Origin: Microcebus murinus
Lineage: Eukaryota; Chordata; Mammalia; Primates; Cheirogaleidae
NCBI RefSeq assembly: GCF_040939455.1
Contig: NC_134126.1
Span: 124,001 to 188,000 of the forward strand
Direction of reading: 5' to 3'
Length of the DNA: 64,000 bases
In this document: positions 10,733 through 23,060 of the stretch, in pieces
Numbering within the stretch: the stretch's first letter is position 1
Layout of the letters: each line of letters begins with the position of its first letter
Program-made: the position numbers and the translations under genes
Notes under the pieces: generated by a model
The model's input: only the letters and a program-made list of their open reading frames with translations
The model's database searches: none
Told to the model about the DNA's origin: nothing

Positions 10733-10923
10733 TGTGTCTGTGTGTCTGTGTGTCTGTGTGTGGAGAGACAGCCCCCCACCCCGCCCCGTCCCTCACCTCA
10801 GTCCCGCGAACTCAACAGGCCCTGTCCGACCGGCCAACTCCACAGGCCCGGCGCGGGGCAGAGCTATCGCGGGGAAGTGCAGTGAGACTCGGCTTCTTGA
10901 GCGGGGCAGGGGCGCCCTCCGCC

Positions 10924-11044
10924 GTCTAAGGCCACACCACCCTGAACGCTTCCCATCTCTTCTGATCTCCGAAGCTAAGCAGCTTCCGTCCTGGTTAGTA
11001 CTTGCATGGGAGACCGCCTGGGAATACCGGGTGCCGGAGGCTTT
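10924..11044 (+). rRNA. Variant 5S rRNA-like copy 3
   Basis: The sequence matches copy 1 and starts 3,839 bp after copy 2. It lies in a subtype A unit, with a long GT tract and CAACTCCACAGG in the spacer. The downstream run is TTTCTTTTTT. Confidence 0.8.
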
Positions 11045-14000
11045 CTTTTTTCTTTACTTTTCTTTTTTTTTTGCCTCTCATTCTGTCCCCTTTCTGGGAG
11101 TGCTACTGCGGTGGCGGCGGCGGGTCCCGCGGATCACCCCCACCCTCAGCGCCCCCCGGGGTGCCTGCCACCACAGCCCACACCGTGGGGCCTCCTCTTG
11201 TCCCGAGCCGCGGCACCGCCGCCACGCGGCAGCATGCGTGCCATCTGGACTGTCAGGTCTCAGACCAAAGGTCTGGTCTGTGGGAACCGACACGCTGGAG
11301 GAAACCTTGAGAGTCTGAGAGGGGAGGGAGTTCCGGAAGCATTCCAGGATGTAATTTGAGGGAGTATGTGACCAGAACTCGTCCCGTTGCTTTCGGGGTT
11401 CTATGGGCTACACCTAGGAATCTTTGGTGGTGGCACCAGATGTTGGGGGATCCGGAGTCACACCCAGACCTGCTCCACAGGCCTCCTTTTACTTTTCTTT
11501 TCGGATTCATTTTCTTAAAAAGTGTCTCTTATCTCTATTATTGCATTTTCTTTTCTCTCTCTTTCCAAGCAGATGATGGGAGTCCAAGCATTGAGGTGAC
11601 ATGTATTGCCCCTGCCCCCCAGCCCCTGTTTTCTTATTCATTTATTTCTCATTTTCTCCCAGCCTATTGTGAGGGTACCAAGGTTAAGGTCAGGTGCATT
11701 GCTCTTTCCCCGCCTCCCCCCTCGGGTCAGAGCTCCAAGCGCGCCCATCCCCCAGTTGGTGCGCACCCACCCCCTCCCTAATGGATGTGTATGTCCACCC
11801 CCTCCCCACGCCCGCCCGACACCCACCCGATGAAGGTGATTCCCCTCAGTCCACTTAGGTGTCCATCCGTTCCTACCAATTTGCTGGTGAGCGCGCTCAC
11901 GTGGTGCTCGTGTGTCCATTCTTGGGATACTTGGCTTACTGGAACGGGTTCCAGCTCTGGCCAGGAGAGCACGAGAGGCGCCCTCTCACCGCTGCTCCTC
12001 ACAGCCGAATAGCACTCCGTGGTGTCCACGCGCCACATGTTATTAATGCACTCCTGGATGGATGGGCACTCGGGTCGCTTCCACATCTTTGCGATTGTGA
12101 ATTGTGCCCTAACTGTAACCCTAACCCTTACCCAGCCCGTCTCCTCTGCCCCTGCCTGACGCGCTCCTCCCCGGCCAGGCCCGTCACTGTCCTGGGCCCC
12201 TGACTGACCGGCTCCTTCCCGCCCGGCCTGTCACCTTCCTCTGCCCCTGCCTGACACCCTCCTCCCCGCCCGGCCCCTCACCTCGGCCCCTGCCTGACTC
12301 GCTCCTCCCCACCCGGCCGGTCACCGTCCTGGGCCCCTGCCTGACCGGCTCCTTCCCGCCCGGCCTGTCACCGTCCTCTGCCCCTGCCTGACACCCTCCT
12401 CCCCGCTCGGCCCCTCACCTCGGCCCCTGCCTGACTCGCTCCTCCCCACCCGGCCGGTCACCGTCCTGGGCCCCTGCCTGACCGGCTCCTTCCCGCCCGG
12501 CCTGTCACCGTCCTCTGCCCCTGCCTTACACGCTCCTCCCCGCCCGTCACCCTCCTAGGACCCTGCCTGACCGGCTCCTCCATCGCCTGGGCCTTCCAAG
12601 GGCTTGGTGTGGACGCTGCTTCCAGGAAGCCCTCCGGGAACCCGGCAGCAGGGCGGCCTCAGCAGTCTGGCTCAGGTGCCCCGCTGTGCCGCGGGGGCCC
12701 AGCCTGGTGTCTTCCCTGAGGCCCTGCAGCTGCCGCTCCCCGCAAGGGGAGAGCCGGGGAGGTGGGGACCGCCTCCTGATGGGGACGTACACGCAGCTCT
12801 CCACGTCGGATTCCGGGGCTCTCTGTCCTGCCCGAAGGCCCAGCTGGCCTGCGGGTCCTTAGAGTGGCAGAAACATCCTCAAACTGACATTGCGAGTCCG
12901 GTGGTTGTCTGCACTTTTGTGTGGGCACCCCAGGGAGGCCCAGGGGCTGGCTGGACAACGCGGTCTGCTCGGGTGCTTTGGAGTAGCAACCGATGCCCTG
13001 TGGACTTTGGTAGCAGCGTCTGAGGTGTCTCTGAGCCCTGCGCCATGTCGGGGGTGGGGAGGAGGAGGTGGAGGAGGAGGAGGAGGAGGAGGAGGAGGAG
13101 GAGGAAGAGGAGTGGGGGGAGGGAGGGGCCGTGACCTGCAGTCGTGTTCCCGGGGTGGCACGGCATGTGGCTTCTTGCACAGGCTGCTTGGCCTGGGCTC
13201 CCTGCACCTGGGCCTTTGGAGGACTGGCCCAGTGCTTGCCAACACTTCCTGCAGGGACCCAGAGCTGGGAGGTTGCATCTCCCAGCCCTGGGTCGGGCAG
13301 AGCCCCAGCGGGCCATGCCCACAAGCTCTCTCAGCACGGGTCCCCCAGAGGGCTTCTTTGGGACCAGGATTCTCTTGCGGGTGATTTTTTAAGGTCTGGC
13401 CCCTGGATGGAGGGGCACCAGGGGTAGAGGAGCCGGAAGCGGAAGGGGGTGCCCATGCGAGGGGACACTTTCAGGCCAAGTCCCAGCTTCAGCCTCATCC
13501 TCCTGGGAACCCCCGGAGTGGACATCACACCTCCTGGTTGTCCCGCTCTGAGACAAGGAGCCGGGCTTCGCATTCCCACAGCAGCCAGTCGTGGGCTGCG
13601 GACACCTGGGGCGTTGGGAACTCCCTGGCTTCTCTTTCGATTACCATTTGGAGCTGCTTGGGAATTGTGCCGCCACACACACCCGAGTGCAGGTGTCTTC
13701 TGCACAGACTGCGGGCCTCGCTCTTCTGAATGCCGCTAGCTCGCCACCCACCCACGGGTGAACCTGGTCAGGGTACTTTCTCTCAGGGGCAGACTCTGAT
13801 CCGGGCGGGCTACCGGTGTTTCTGTTTGCTCGTTTCTTTCTTCCGTTTCGGGAAAGGCTTCCTTACTGGGTTTGGAAATCTCCTATGCCTTTCCTCGCCT
13901 ATTCTGTCAGCTTTAAAATTCTCTTTCAGTTGCCACCCTCACAGATGGATTAGGAAACTCTTTTCGGTGCATTCATTAGTGAAAAGACCTCAATGAAGCT

Positions 14001-14761
14001 CGAATCCAATATCTAATCGCCGACTTTTAGCAAGTCCACACCCCAGGGTGGTTGGGGTCCAATGCAGCCCCGGCCAGGCCCAGGCCCCTTGGACTGGGCC
14101 ACAGGAGGACACAGAGCAGGGTCCCGGCCCCCACGGTCGCGGTGCCGGCATTCTCCAAGGGCTTGGGGGTTTTCCAGAGGTAGGAGATGGAGGGGACTGG
14201 TTTCTTCAGCGCCCCACAGGCCACGCCACCCCACCCCACCCATGGGACACATCCCGAGAGACGCCCCTACACTCGCTCGCCTCCCCCATGCGCTGTGCCG
14301 CAGCCCTGGCCCGGGGGAATAGGCGGCAGCCCACCCACAGGGCTGGAGGCGCAGGTGAAAGGGGTTGTGCGCGAGGCCGGCCCCTGGCTGGGGGCAAAGG
14401 GCGAGCGCCCCACGCGTGCGCAGTCAGCGGCGGCCGGCGCCCTGGGAGTGGGGAGCGGGTAGGTGAAGGAGGCGAGGTGAGGAGAGGAGGGGGGCTGGAA
14501 GGTCCCCACCTTGGCGGGTCCAGCCGTGGAGGCACATCGTGTGTGTGTGTGTGTGTCTGTGTCTGTGTGTCTGTGTGTCTGTGTGTCTGTGTGTGGAGAG
14601 ACAGCCCCCCACCCCGCCCCGTCCCTCACCTCAGTCCCGCGAACTCAACAGGCCCTGTCCGACCGGCCAACTCAACAGGCCCGGCCCGGCGCGGGGCAGA
14701 GCTATCGCGGGGAAGTGCAGTGAGACTCGGCTTCTTGAGCGGGGCAGGGGCGCCCTCCGCC

Positions 14762-14882
14762 GTCTAAGGCCACACCACCCTGAACGCTTCCCATCTCTTC
14801 TGATCTCCGAAGCTAAGCAGCTTCCGTCCTGGTTAGTACTTGCATGGGAGACCGCCTGGGAATACCGGGTGCCGGAGGCTTT
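14762..14882 (+). rRNA. Variant 5S rRNA-like copy 4
   Basis: The 121 bases match copy 1. The C that breaks the first T-run in copies 1-3 is T here, so an uninterrupted run of ten Ts begins at 14,880, inside the 3' end of the 5S sequence. That would be a stronger Pol III stop than in its neighbours. The unit is subtype B and also has private changes about 80 bp downstream (GGCCCCGCGGGTC instead of GGTCCCGCGGATC). Confidence 0.8.
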
Positions 14883-17800
14883 TTTTTTTCTTTACTTTTC
14901 TTTTTTTTTTGCCTCTCATTCTGTCCCCTTTCTGGGAGTGCTACTGCGGTGGCGGCGGCGGGCCCCGCGGGTCACCCCCACCCTCAGCGCCCCCCGGGGT
15001 GCCTGCCACCACAGCCCACACCGTGGGGCCTCCTCTTGTCCCGAGCCGCGGCACCGCCGCCACGCGGCAGCATGCGTGCCATCTGGACTGTCAGGTCTCA
15101 GACCAAAGGTCTGGTCTGTGGGAACCGACACGCTGGAGGAAACCTTGAGAGTCTGAGAGGGGAGGGAGTTCCGGAAGCATTCCAGGATGTAATTTGAGGG
15201 AGTATGTGACCAGAACTCGTCCCGTTGCTTTCGGGGTTCTATGGGCTACACCTAGGAATCTTTGGTGGTGGCACCAGATGTTGGGGGATCCGGAGTCACA
15301 CCCAGACCTGCTCCACAGGCCTCCTTTTACTTTTCTTTTCGGATTCATTTTCTTAAAAAGTGTCTCTTATCTCTATTATTGCATTTTCTTTTCTCTCTCT
15401 TTCCAAGCAGATGATGGGAGTCCAAGCATTGAGGTGACATGTATTGCCCCTGCCCCCCAGCCCCTGTTTTCTTATTCATTTATTTCTCATTTTCTCCCAG
15501 CCTATTGTGAGGGTACCAAGGTTAAGGTCAGGTGCATTGCTCTTTCCCCGCCTCCCCCCTCGGGTCAGAGCTCCAAGCGCGCCCATCCCCCAGTTGGTGC
15601 GCACCCACCCCCTCCCTAATGGATGTGTATGTCCACCCCCTCCCCACGCCCGCCCGACACCCACCCGATGAAGGTGATTCCCCTCAGTCCACTTAGGTGT
15701 CCATCCGTTCCTACCAATTTGCTGGTGAGCGCGCTCACGTGGTGCTCGTGTGTCCATTCTTGGGATACTTGGCTTACTGGAACGGGTTCCAGCTCTGGCC
15801 AGGAGAGCACGAGAGGCGCCCTCTCACCGCTGCTCCTCATAGCCGAATAGCACTACGTGGTGTCCACGTGCCACATGTTATTAATGCACTCCTGGATGGA
15901 TGGGCACTCGGGTCGCTTCCACATCTTTGCGATTGTGAATTGTGCCCTAACTGTAACCCTAACCCTTACCCAGCCCGTCTCCTCTGCCCCTGCCTGACGC
16001 GCTCCTCCCCGGCCAGGCCCGTCACTGTCCTGGGCCCCTGACTGACCGGCTCCTTCCCGCCCGGCCTGTCACCTTCCTCTGCCCCTGCCTGACACCCTCC
16101 TCCCCGCCCGGCCCCTCACCTCGGCCCCTGCCTGACTCGCTCCTCCCCACCCGGCCGGTCACCGTCCTGGGCCCCTGCCTGACCGGCTCCTTCCCGCCCG
16201 GCCTGTCACCGTCCTCTGCCCCTGCCTGACACCCTCCTCCCCGCTCGGCCCCTCACCTCGACCCCTGCCTGACTCGCTCCTCCCCACCCGGCCGGTCACC
16301 GTCCTGGGCCCCTGCCTGACCGGCTCCTTCCCGCCCGGCCTGTCACCGTCCTCTGCCCCTGCCTTACACGCTCCTCCCCGCCCGTCACCCTCCTAGGACC
16401 CTGCCTGACCGGCTCCTCCATCGCCTGGGCCTTCCAAGGGCTTGGTGTGGACGCTGCTTCCAGGAAGCCCTCCGGGAACCCGGCAGCAGGGCGGCCTCAG
16501 CAGTCTGGCTCAGGTGCCCCGCTGTGCCGCGGGGGCCCAGCCTGGTGTCTTCCCTGAGGCCCTGCAGCTGCCGCTCCCCGCAAGGGGAGAGCCGGGGAGG
16601 TGGGGACCGCCTCCTGATGGGGACGTACACGCAGCTCTCCACGTCGGATTCCGGGGCTCTCTGTCCTGCCCGAAGGCCCAGCTGGCCTGCGGGTCCTTAG
16701 AGTGGCAGAAACATCCTCAAACTGACATTGCGAGTCCGGTGGTTGTCTGCACTTTTGTGTGGGCACCCCAGGGAGGCCCAGGGGCTGGCTGGACAACGCG
16801 GTCTGCTCGGGTGCTTTGGAGTAGCAACCGATGCCCTGTGGACTTTGGTAGCAGCGTCTGAGGTGTCTCTGAGCCCTGCGCCATGTCGGGGGTGGGGAGG
16901 AGGAGGTGGAGGAGGAGGAGGAGGAGGAGGAGGAGGAGGAGGAGGAAGAGGAGTGGGGGGAGGGAGGGGCCGTGACCTGCAGTCGTGTTCCCGGGGTGGC
17001 ACGGCATGTGGCTTCTTGCACAGGCTGCTTGGCCTGGGCTCCCTGCACCTGGGCCTTTGGAGGACTGGCCCAGTGCTTGCCAACACTTCCTGCAGGGACC
17101 CAGAGCTGGGAGGTTGCATCTCCCAGCCCTGGGTCGGGCAGAGCCCCAGCGGGCCATGCCCACAAGCTCTCTCAGCACGGGTCCCCCAGAGGGCTTCTTT
17201 GGGACCAGGATTCTCTTGCGGGTGATTTTTTAAGGTCTGGCCCCTGGATGGAGGGGCACCAGGGGTAGAGGAGCCGGAAGCGGAAGGGGGTGCCCATGCG
17301 AGGGGACACTTTCAGGCCAAGTCCCAGCTTCAGCCTCATCCTCCTGGGAACCCCCGGAGTGGACATCACACCTCCTGGTTGTCCCGCTCTGAGACAAGGA
17401 GCCGGGCTTCGCATTCCCACAGCAGCCAGTCGTGGGCTGCGGACACCTGGGGCGTTGGGAACTCCCTGGCTTCTCCTTGGATTACCATTTGGAGCTGCTT
17501 GGGAATTGTGCCGCCACACACACCCGAGTGCAGGTGTCTTCTGCACAGACTGCGGGCCTCGCTCTTCTGAATGCCGCTAGCTCGCCACCCACCCACGGGT
17601 GAACCTGGTCAGGGTACTTTCTCTCAGGGGCAGACTCTGATCCGGGCGGGCTACCGGTGTTTCTGTTTGCTCGTTTCTTTCTTCCGTTTCGGGAAAGGCT
17701 TCCTTACTGGGTTTGGAAATCTCCTATGCCTTTCCTCGCCTATTCTGTCAGCTTTAAAATTCTCTTTCAGTTGCCACCCTCACAGATGGATTAGGAAACT

Positions 17801-18602
17801 CTTTTCGGTGCATTCATTAGTGAAAAGACCTCAATGAAGCTCGAATCCAATATCTAATCGCCGACTTTTAGCAAGTCCACACCCCAGGGTGGTTGGGGTC
17901 CAATGCAGCCCCGGCCAGGCCCAGGCCCCTTGGACTGGGCCACAGGAGGACACAGAGCAGGGTCCCGGCCCCCACGGTCGCGGTGCCGGCATTCTCCAAG
18001 GGCTTGGGGGTTTTCCAGAGGTAGGAGATGGAGGGGACTGGTTTCTTCAGCGCCCCACAGGCCACGCCACCCCACCCCACCCATGGGACACATCCCGAGA
18101 GACGCCCCTACACTCGCTCGCCTCCCCCATGCGCTGTGCCGCAGCCCTGGCCCGGGGGAATAGGCGGCAGCCCACCCACAGGGCTGGGGGCGCAGGTGAA
18201 AGGGGTTGTGCGCGAGGCCGGCCCCTGGCTGGGGGCAAAGGGCGAGCGCCCCACGCGTGCGCAGTCAGCGGCGGCCGGCGCCCTGGGAGTGGGGAGCGGG
18301 TAGGTGAAGGAGGCGAGGTGAGGAGAGGAGGGGGGCTGGAAGGTCCCCACCTTGGCGGGTCCAGCCGTGGAGGCACATCGTGTGTGTGTGTGTGTGTCTG
18401 TGTCTGTGTGTCTGTGTGTCTGTGTGTCTGTGTGTGGAGAGACAGCCCCCCACCCCGCCCCGTCCCTCACCTCAGTCCCGCGAACTCAACAGGCCCTGTC
18501 CGACCGGCCAACTCAACAGGCCCGGCCCGGCGCGGGGCAGAGCTATCGCGGGGAAGTGCAGTGAGACTCGGCTTCTTGAGCGGGGCAGGGGCGCCCTCCG
18601 CC

Positions 18603-18723
18603 GTCTAAGGCCACACCACCCTGAACGCTTCCCATCTCTTCTGATCTCCGAAGCTAAGCAGCTTCCGTCCTGGTTAGTACTTGCATGGGAGACCGCCTGG
18701 GAATACCGGGTGCCGGAGGCTTT
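18603..18723 (+). rRNA. Variant 5S rRNA-like copy 5
   Basis: The sequence matches copy 1 and starts 3,841 bp after copy 4. The unit is subtype B and has one extra GGA triplet in its GGA tract, which accounts for most of the longer spacing. Confidence 0.8.
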
Positions 18724-21700
18724 CTTTTTTCTTTACTTTTCTTTTTTTTTTGCCTCTCATTCTGTCCCCTTTCTGGGAGTGCTACTGCGGTGGCGGCGGC
18801 GGGTCCCGCGGATCACCCCCACCCTCAGCGCCCCCCGGGGTGCCTGCCACCACAGCCCACACCGTGGGGCCTCCTCTTGTCCCGAGCCGCGGCACCGCCG
18901 CCACGCGGCAGCATGCGTGCCATCTGGACTGTCAGGTCTCAGACCAAAGGTCTGGTCTGTGGGAACCGACACGCTGGAGGAAACCTTGAGAGTCTGAGAG
19001 GGGAGGGAGTTCCGGAAGCATTCCAGGATGTAATTTGAGGGAGTATGTGACCAGAACTCGTCCCGTTGCTTTCGGGGTTCTATGGGCTACACCTAGGAAT
19101 CTTTGGTGGTGGCACCAGATGTTGGGGGATCCGGAGTCACACCCAGACCTGCTCCACAGGCCTCCTTTTACTTTTCTTTTCGGATTCATTTTCTTAAAAA
19201 GTGTCTCTTATCTCTATTATTGCATTTTCTTTTCTCTCTCTTTCCAAGCAGATGATGGGAGTCCAAGCATTGAGGTGACATGTATTGCCCCTGCCCCCCA
19301 GCCCCTGTTTTCTTATTCATTTATTTCTCATTTTCTCCCAGCCTATTGTGAGGGTACCAAGGTTAAGGTCAGGTGCATTGCTCTTTCCCCGCCTCCCCCC
19401 TCGGGTCAGAGCTCCAAGCGCGCCCATCCCCCAGTTGGTGCGCACCCACCCCCTCCCTAATGGATGTGTATGTCCACCCCCTCCCCACGCCCGCCCGACA
19501 CCCACCCGATGAAGGTGATTCCCCTCAGTCCACTTAGGTGTCCATCCGTTCCTACCAATTTGCTGGTGAGCGCGCTCACGTGGTGCTCGTGTGTCCATTC
19601 TTGGGATACTTGGCTTACTGGAACGGGTTCCAGCTCTGGCCAGGAGAGCACGAGAGGCGCCCTCTCACCGCTGCTCCTCACAGCCGAATAGCACTCCGTG
19701 GTGTCCACGCGCCACATGTTATTAATGCACTCCTGGATGGATGGGCACTCGGGTCGCTTCCACATCTTTGCGATTGTGAATTGTGCCCTAACTGTAACCC
19801 TAACCCTTACCCAGCCCGTCTCCTCTGCCCCTGCCTGACGCGCTCCTCCCCGGCCAGGCCCGTCACTGTCCTGGGCCCCTGACTGACCGGCTCCTTCCCG
19901 CCCGGCCTGTCACCTTCCTCTGCCCCTGCCTGACACCCTCCTCCCCGCCCGGCCCCTCACCTCGGCCCCTGCCTGACTCGCTCCTCCCCACCCGGCCGGT
20001 CACCGTCCTGGGCCCCTGCCTGACCGGCTCCTTCCCGCCCGGCCTGTCACCGTCCTCTGCCCCTGCCTGACACCCTCCTCCCCGCTCGGCCCCTCACCTC
20101 GGCCCCTGCCTGACTCGCTCCTCCCCACCCGGCCGGTCACCGTCCTGGGCCCCTGCCTGACCGGCTCCTTCCCGCCCGGCCTGTCACCGTCCTCTGCCCC
20201 TGCCTTACACGCTCCTCCCCGCCCGTCACCCTCCTAGGACCCTGCCTGACCGGCTCCTCCATCGCCTGGGCCTTCCAAGGGCTTGGTGTGGACGCTGCTT
20301 CCAGGAAGCCCTCCGGGAACCCGGCAGCAGGGCGGCCTCAGCAGTCTGGCTCAGGTGCCCCGCTGTGCCGCGGGGGCCCAGCCTGGTGTCTTCCCTGAGG
20401 CCCTGCAGCTGCCGCTCCCCGCAAGGGGAGAGCCGGGGAGGTGGGGACCGCCTCCTGATGGGGACGTACACGCAGCTCTCCACGTCGGATTCCGGGGCTC
20501 TCTGTCCTGCCCGAAGGCCCAGCTGGCCTGCGGGTCCTTAGAGTGGCAGAAACATCCTCAAACTGACATTGCGAGTCCGGTGGTTGTCTGCACTTTTGTG
20601 TGGGCACCCCAGGGAGGCCCAGGGGCTGGCTGGACAACGCGGTCTGCTCGGGTGCTTTGGAGTAGCAACCGATGCCCTGTGGACTTTGGTAGCAGCGTCT
20701 GAGGTGTCTCTGAGCCCTGCGCCATGTCGGGGGTGGGGAGGAGGAGGTGGAGGAGGAGGAGGAGGAGGAGGAGGAGGAGGAGGAGGAAGAGGAGTGGGGG
20801 GAGGGAGGGGCCGTGACCTGCAGTCGTGTTCCCGGGGTGGCACGGCATGTGGCTTCTTGCACAGGCTGCTTGGCCTGGGCTCCCTGCACCTGGGCCTTTG
20901 GAGGACTGGCCCAGTGCTTGCCAACACTTCCTGCAGGGACCCAGAGCTGGGAGGTTGCATCTCCCAGCCCTGGGTCGGGCAGAGCCCCAGCGGGCCATGC
21001 CCACAAGCTCTCTCTGCACGGGTCCCCCAGAGGGCTTCTTTGGGACCAGGATTCTCTTGCGGGTGATTTTTTAAGGTCTGGCCCCTGGATGGAGGGGCAC
21101 CAGGGGTAGAGGAGCCGGAAGCGGAAGGGGGTGCCCATGCGAGGGGACACTTTCAGGCCAAGTCCCAGCTTCAGCCTCATCCTCCTGGGAACCCCCGGAG
21201 TGGACATCACACCTCCTGGTTGTCCCGCTCTGAGACAAGGAGCCGGGCTTCGCATTCCCACAGCAGCCAGTCGTGGGCTGCGGACACCTGGGGCGTTGGG
21301 AACTCCCTGGCTTCTCTTTGGATTACCATTTGGAGCTGCTTGGGAATTGTGCCGCCACACACACCCGAGTGCAGGTGTCTTCTGCACAGACTGCGGGCCT
21401 CGCTCTTCTGAACGCCGCTGGCTCGCCACCCACCCACGGGTGAACCTGGTCAGGGTACTTTCTCTCAGGGGCAGACTCTGATCCGGGCGGGCTACCGGTG
21501 TTTCTGTTTGCTCGTTTCTTTCTTCCGTTTCGGGAAAGGCTTCCTTACTGGGTTTGGAAATCTCCTATGCCTTTCCTCGCCTATTCTGTCAGCTTTAAAA
21601 TTCTCTTTCAGTTGCCACCCTCACAGATGGATTAGGAAACTCTTTTCGGTGCATTCATTAGTGAAAAGACCTCAATGAAGCTCGAATCCAATATCTAATC

Positions 21701-22426
21701 GCCGACTTTTAGCAAGTCCACACCCCAGGGTGGTTGGGGTCCAATGCAGCCCCGGCCAGGCCCAGGCCCCTTGGACTGGGCCACAGGAGGACACAGAGCA
21801 GGGTCCCGGCCCCCACGGTCGCGGTGCCGGCATTCTCCAAGGGCTTGGGGTTTTTCCAGAGGTAGGAGATGGAGGGGACTGATTTCTTCAGCGCCCCACA
21901 GGCCACGCCACCCCACCCCACCCATGGGACACATCCCGAGAGACGCCCCTACACTCGCTCGCCTCCCCCATGCGCTGTGCCGCAGCCCTGGCCCGGGGGA
22001 ATAGGCGGCAGCCCACCCACAGGGCTGGGGGCGCAGGTGAAAGGGGTTGTGCGCGAGGCCGGCCCCTGGCTGGGGGCAAAGGGCGAGCGCCCCACGCGTG
22101 CGCAGTCAGCGGCGGCCGGCGCCCTGGGAGTGGGGAGCAGGTAGGTGAAGGAGGCGAGGTGAGGAGAGGAGGGGGGCTGGAAGGTCCCCACCTTGGCGGG
22201 TCCAGCCGTGGAGGCACATCGTGTGTGTGTGTGTGTGTGTGTCTGTGTCTGTGTGTCTGTGTGTGGAGAGACAGCCCCCCACCCCGCCCCGTTCCTCACC
22301 TCAGTCCCGTGAACTCAACAGGCCCTGTCCGACCGGCCAACTCCACAGGCCCGGCGCGGGGCAGAGCTATCGCGGGGAAGTGCAGTGAGACTCGGCTTCT
22401 TGAGCGGGGCAGGGGTGCCCTCCGCC

Positions 22427-22547
22427 GTCTAAGGCCACACCACCCTGAACGCTTCCCATCTCTTCTGATCTCCGAAGCTAAGCAGCTTCCGTCCTGGTTA
22501 GTACTTGCATGGGAGACCGCCTGGGAATACCGGGTGCCGGAGGCTTT
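22427..22547 (+). rRNA. Variant 5S rRNA-like copy 6, last before the array edge
   Basis: The 121 bases match copy 1 even though the surrounding unit is the most diverged: the GT tract is shortest, the second T-run is shortened, and several spacer SNVs occur, including one just upstream (GGGGTGCCC instead of GGGGCGCCC). Ten uninterrupted Ts start at 22,545. The 5S stays unchanged while its spacer drifts. That suggests recent homogenisation or constraint; I cannot tell which. Confidence 0.8.
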
Positions 22548-23060
22548 TTTTTTTCTTTACTTTTTTTTTTGCCTCTCATTCTGTCCCCTTTCTGGGAGTG
22601 CTACTGCGGTGGCGGCGGCGGGTCCCACGGATCGCCCCCACCCTCAGCGCCCCCCGGGGTGCCTGCCACCACAGCCCACACCGTGGGGCCTCCTCTTGTC
22701 CCGAGCCGCGGCACCGCCGCCACCCGGCAGCATGCGTGCCATCTGGACTGTCAGGTCTCAGACCAAAGGTCTGGTCTGTGGGAACCGACACGCTGGAGGA
22801 AACCTTGAGAGTCTGAGAGGGGAGGGAGTTCCGGAAGCATTCCAGGATGTAATTTGAGGGAGTATGTGACCAGAACTCGTCCCGTTGCTTTCGGGGTTCT
22901 ATGGGCTACACCTAGGAATCTTTGGTGGTGGCACCAGATGTTGGGGGATCCGGAGTCACACCCAGACCTGCTCCACAGGCCTCCTTTTACTTTTCTTTTC
23001 GGATTCATTTTCTTAAAAAGTGTCTCTTATCTCTATTATTGCATTTTCTTTTCTCTCTCT

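Larger units (their letters stand above)
1..23060 (+). repeat. 5S-related macrosatellite, six tandem 3.8 kb units
   Basis: The AAAAAGTGTCTCTTATCTC phrase that opens the window recurs at 3,840, 7,678, 11,517, 15,355, 19,196 and 23,015. Unit lengths are therefore 3839, 3838, 3839, 3838, 3841 and 3819 bp, all head to tail. Units look nearly identical by eye apart from the GT tract, the GGA tract, a T-run and scattered SNVs. Order within a unit (unit 1 coordinates): LINE-1 3' fragment, 1.55 kb insertion with a minisatellite and GGA tract, short LINE-1 remainder, unassigned DNA, CpG-rich block, GT tract, 5S-like sequence, T-runs. The array continues off the left edge. Such uniformity points to concerted evolution by unequal exchange or gene conversion. 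Standard mammalian 5S units are shorter (about 2.2 kb in human), so this is either a different spacer or a separate 5S-derived macrosatellite. Confidence 0.95.

Noticed and set aside
20338..21429. 363-residue minus-strand frame in unit 6
   Set aside because: It is open only in this unit because single changes remove stops. It includes a serine run from the GGA tract and is not conserved in the other five units.
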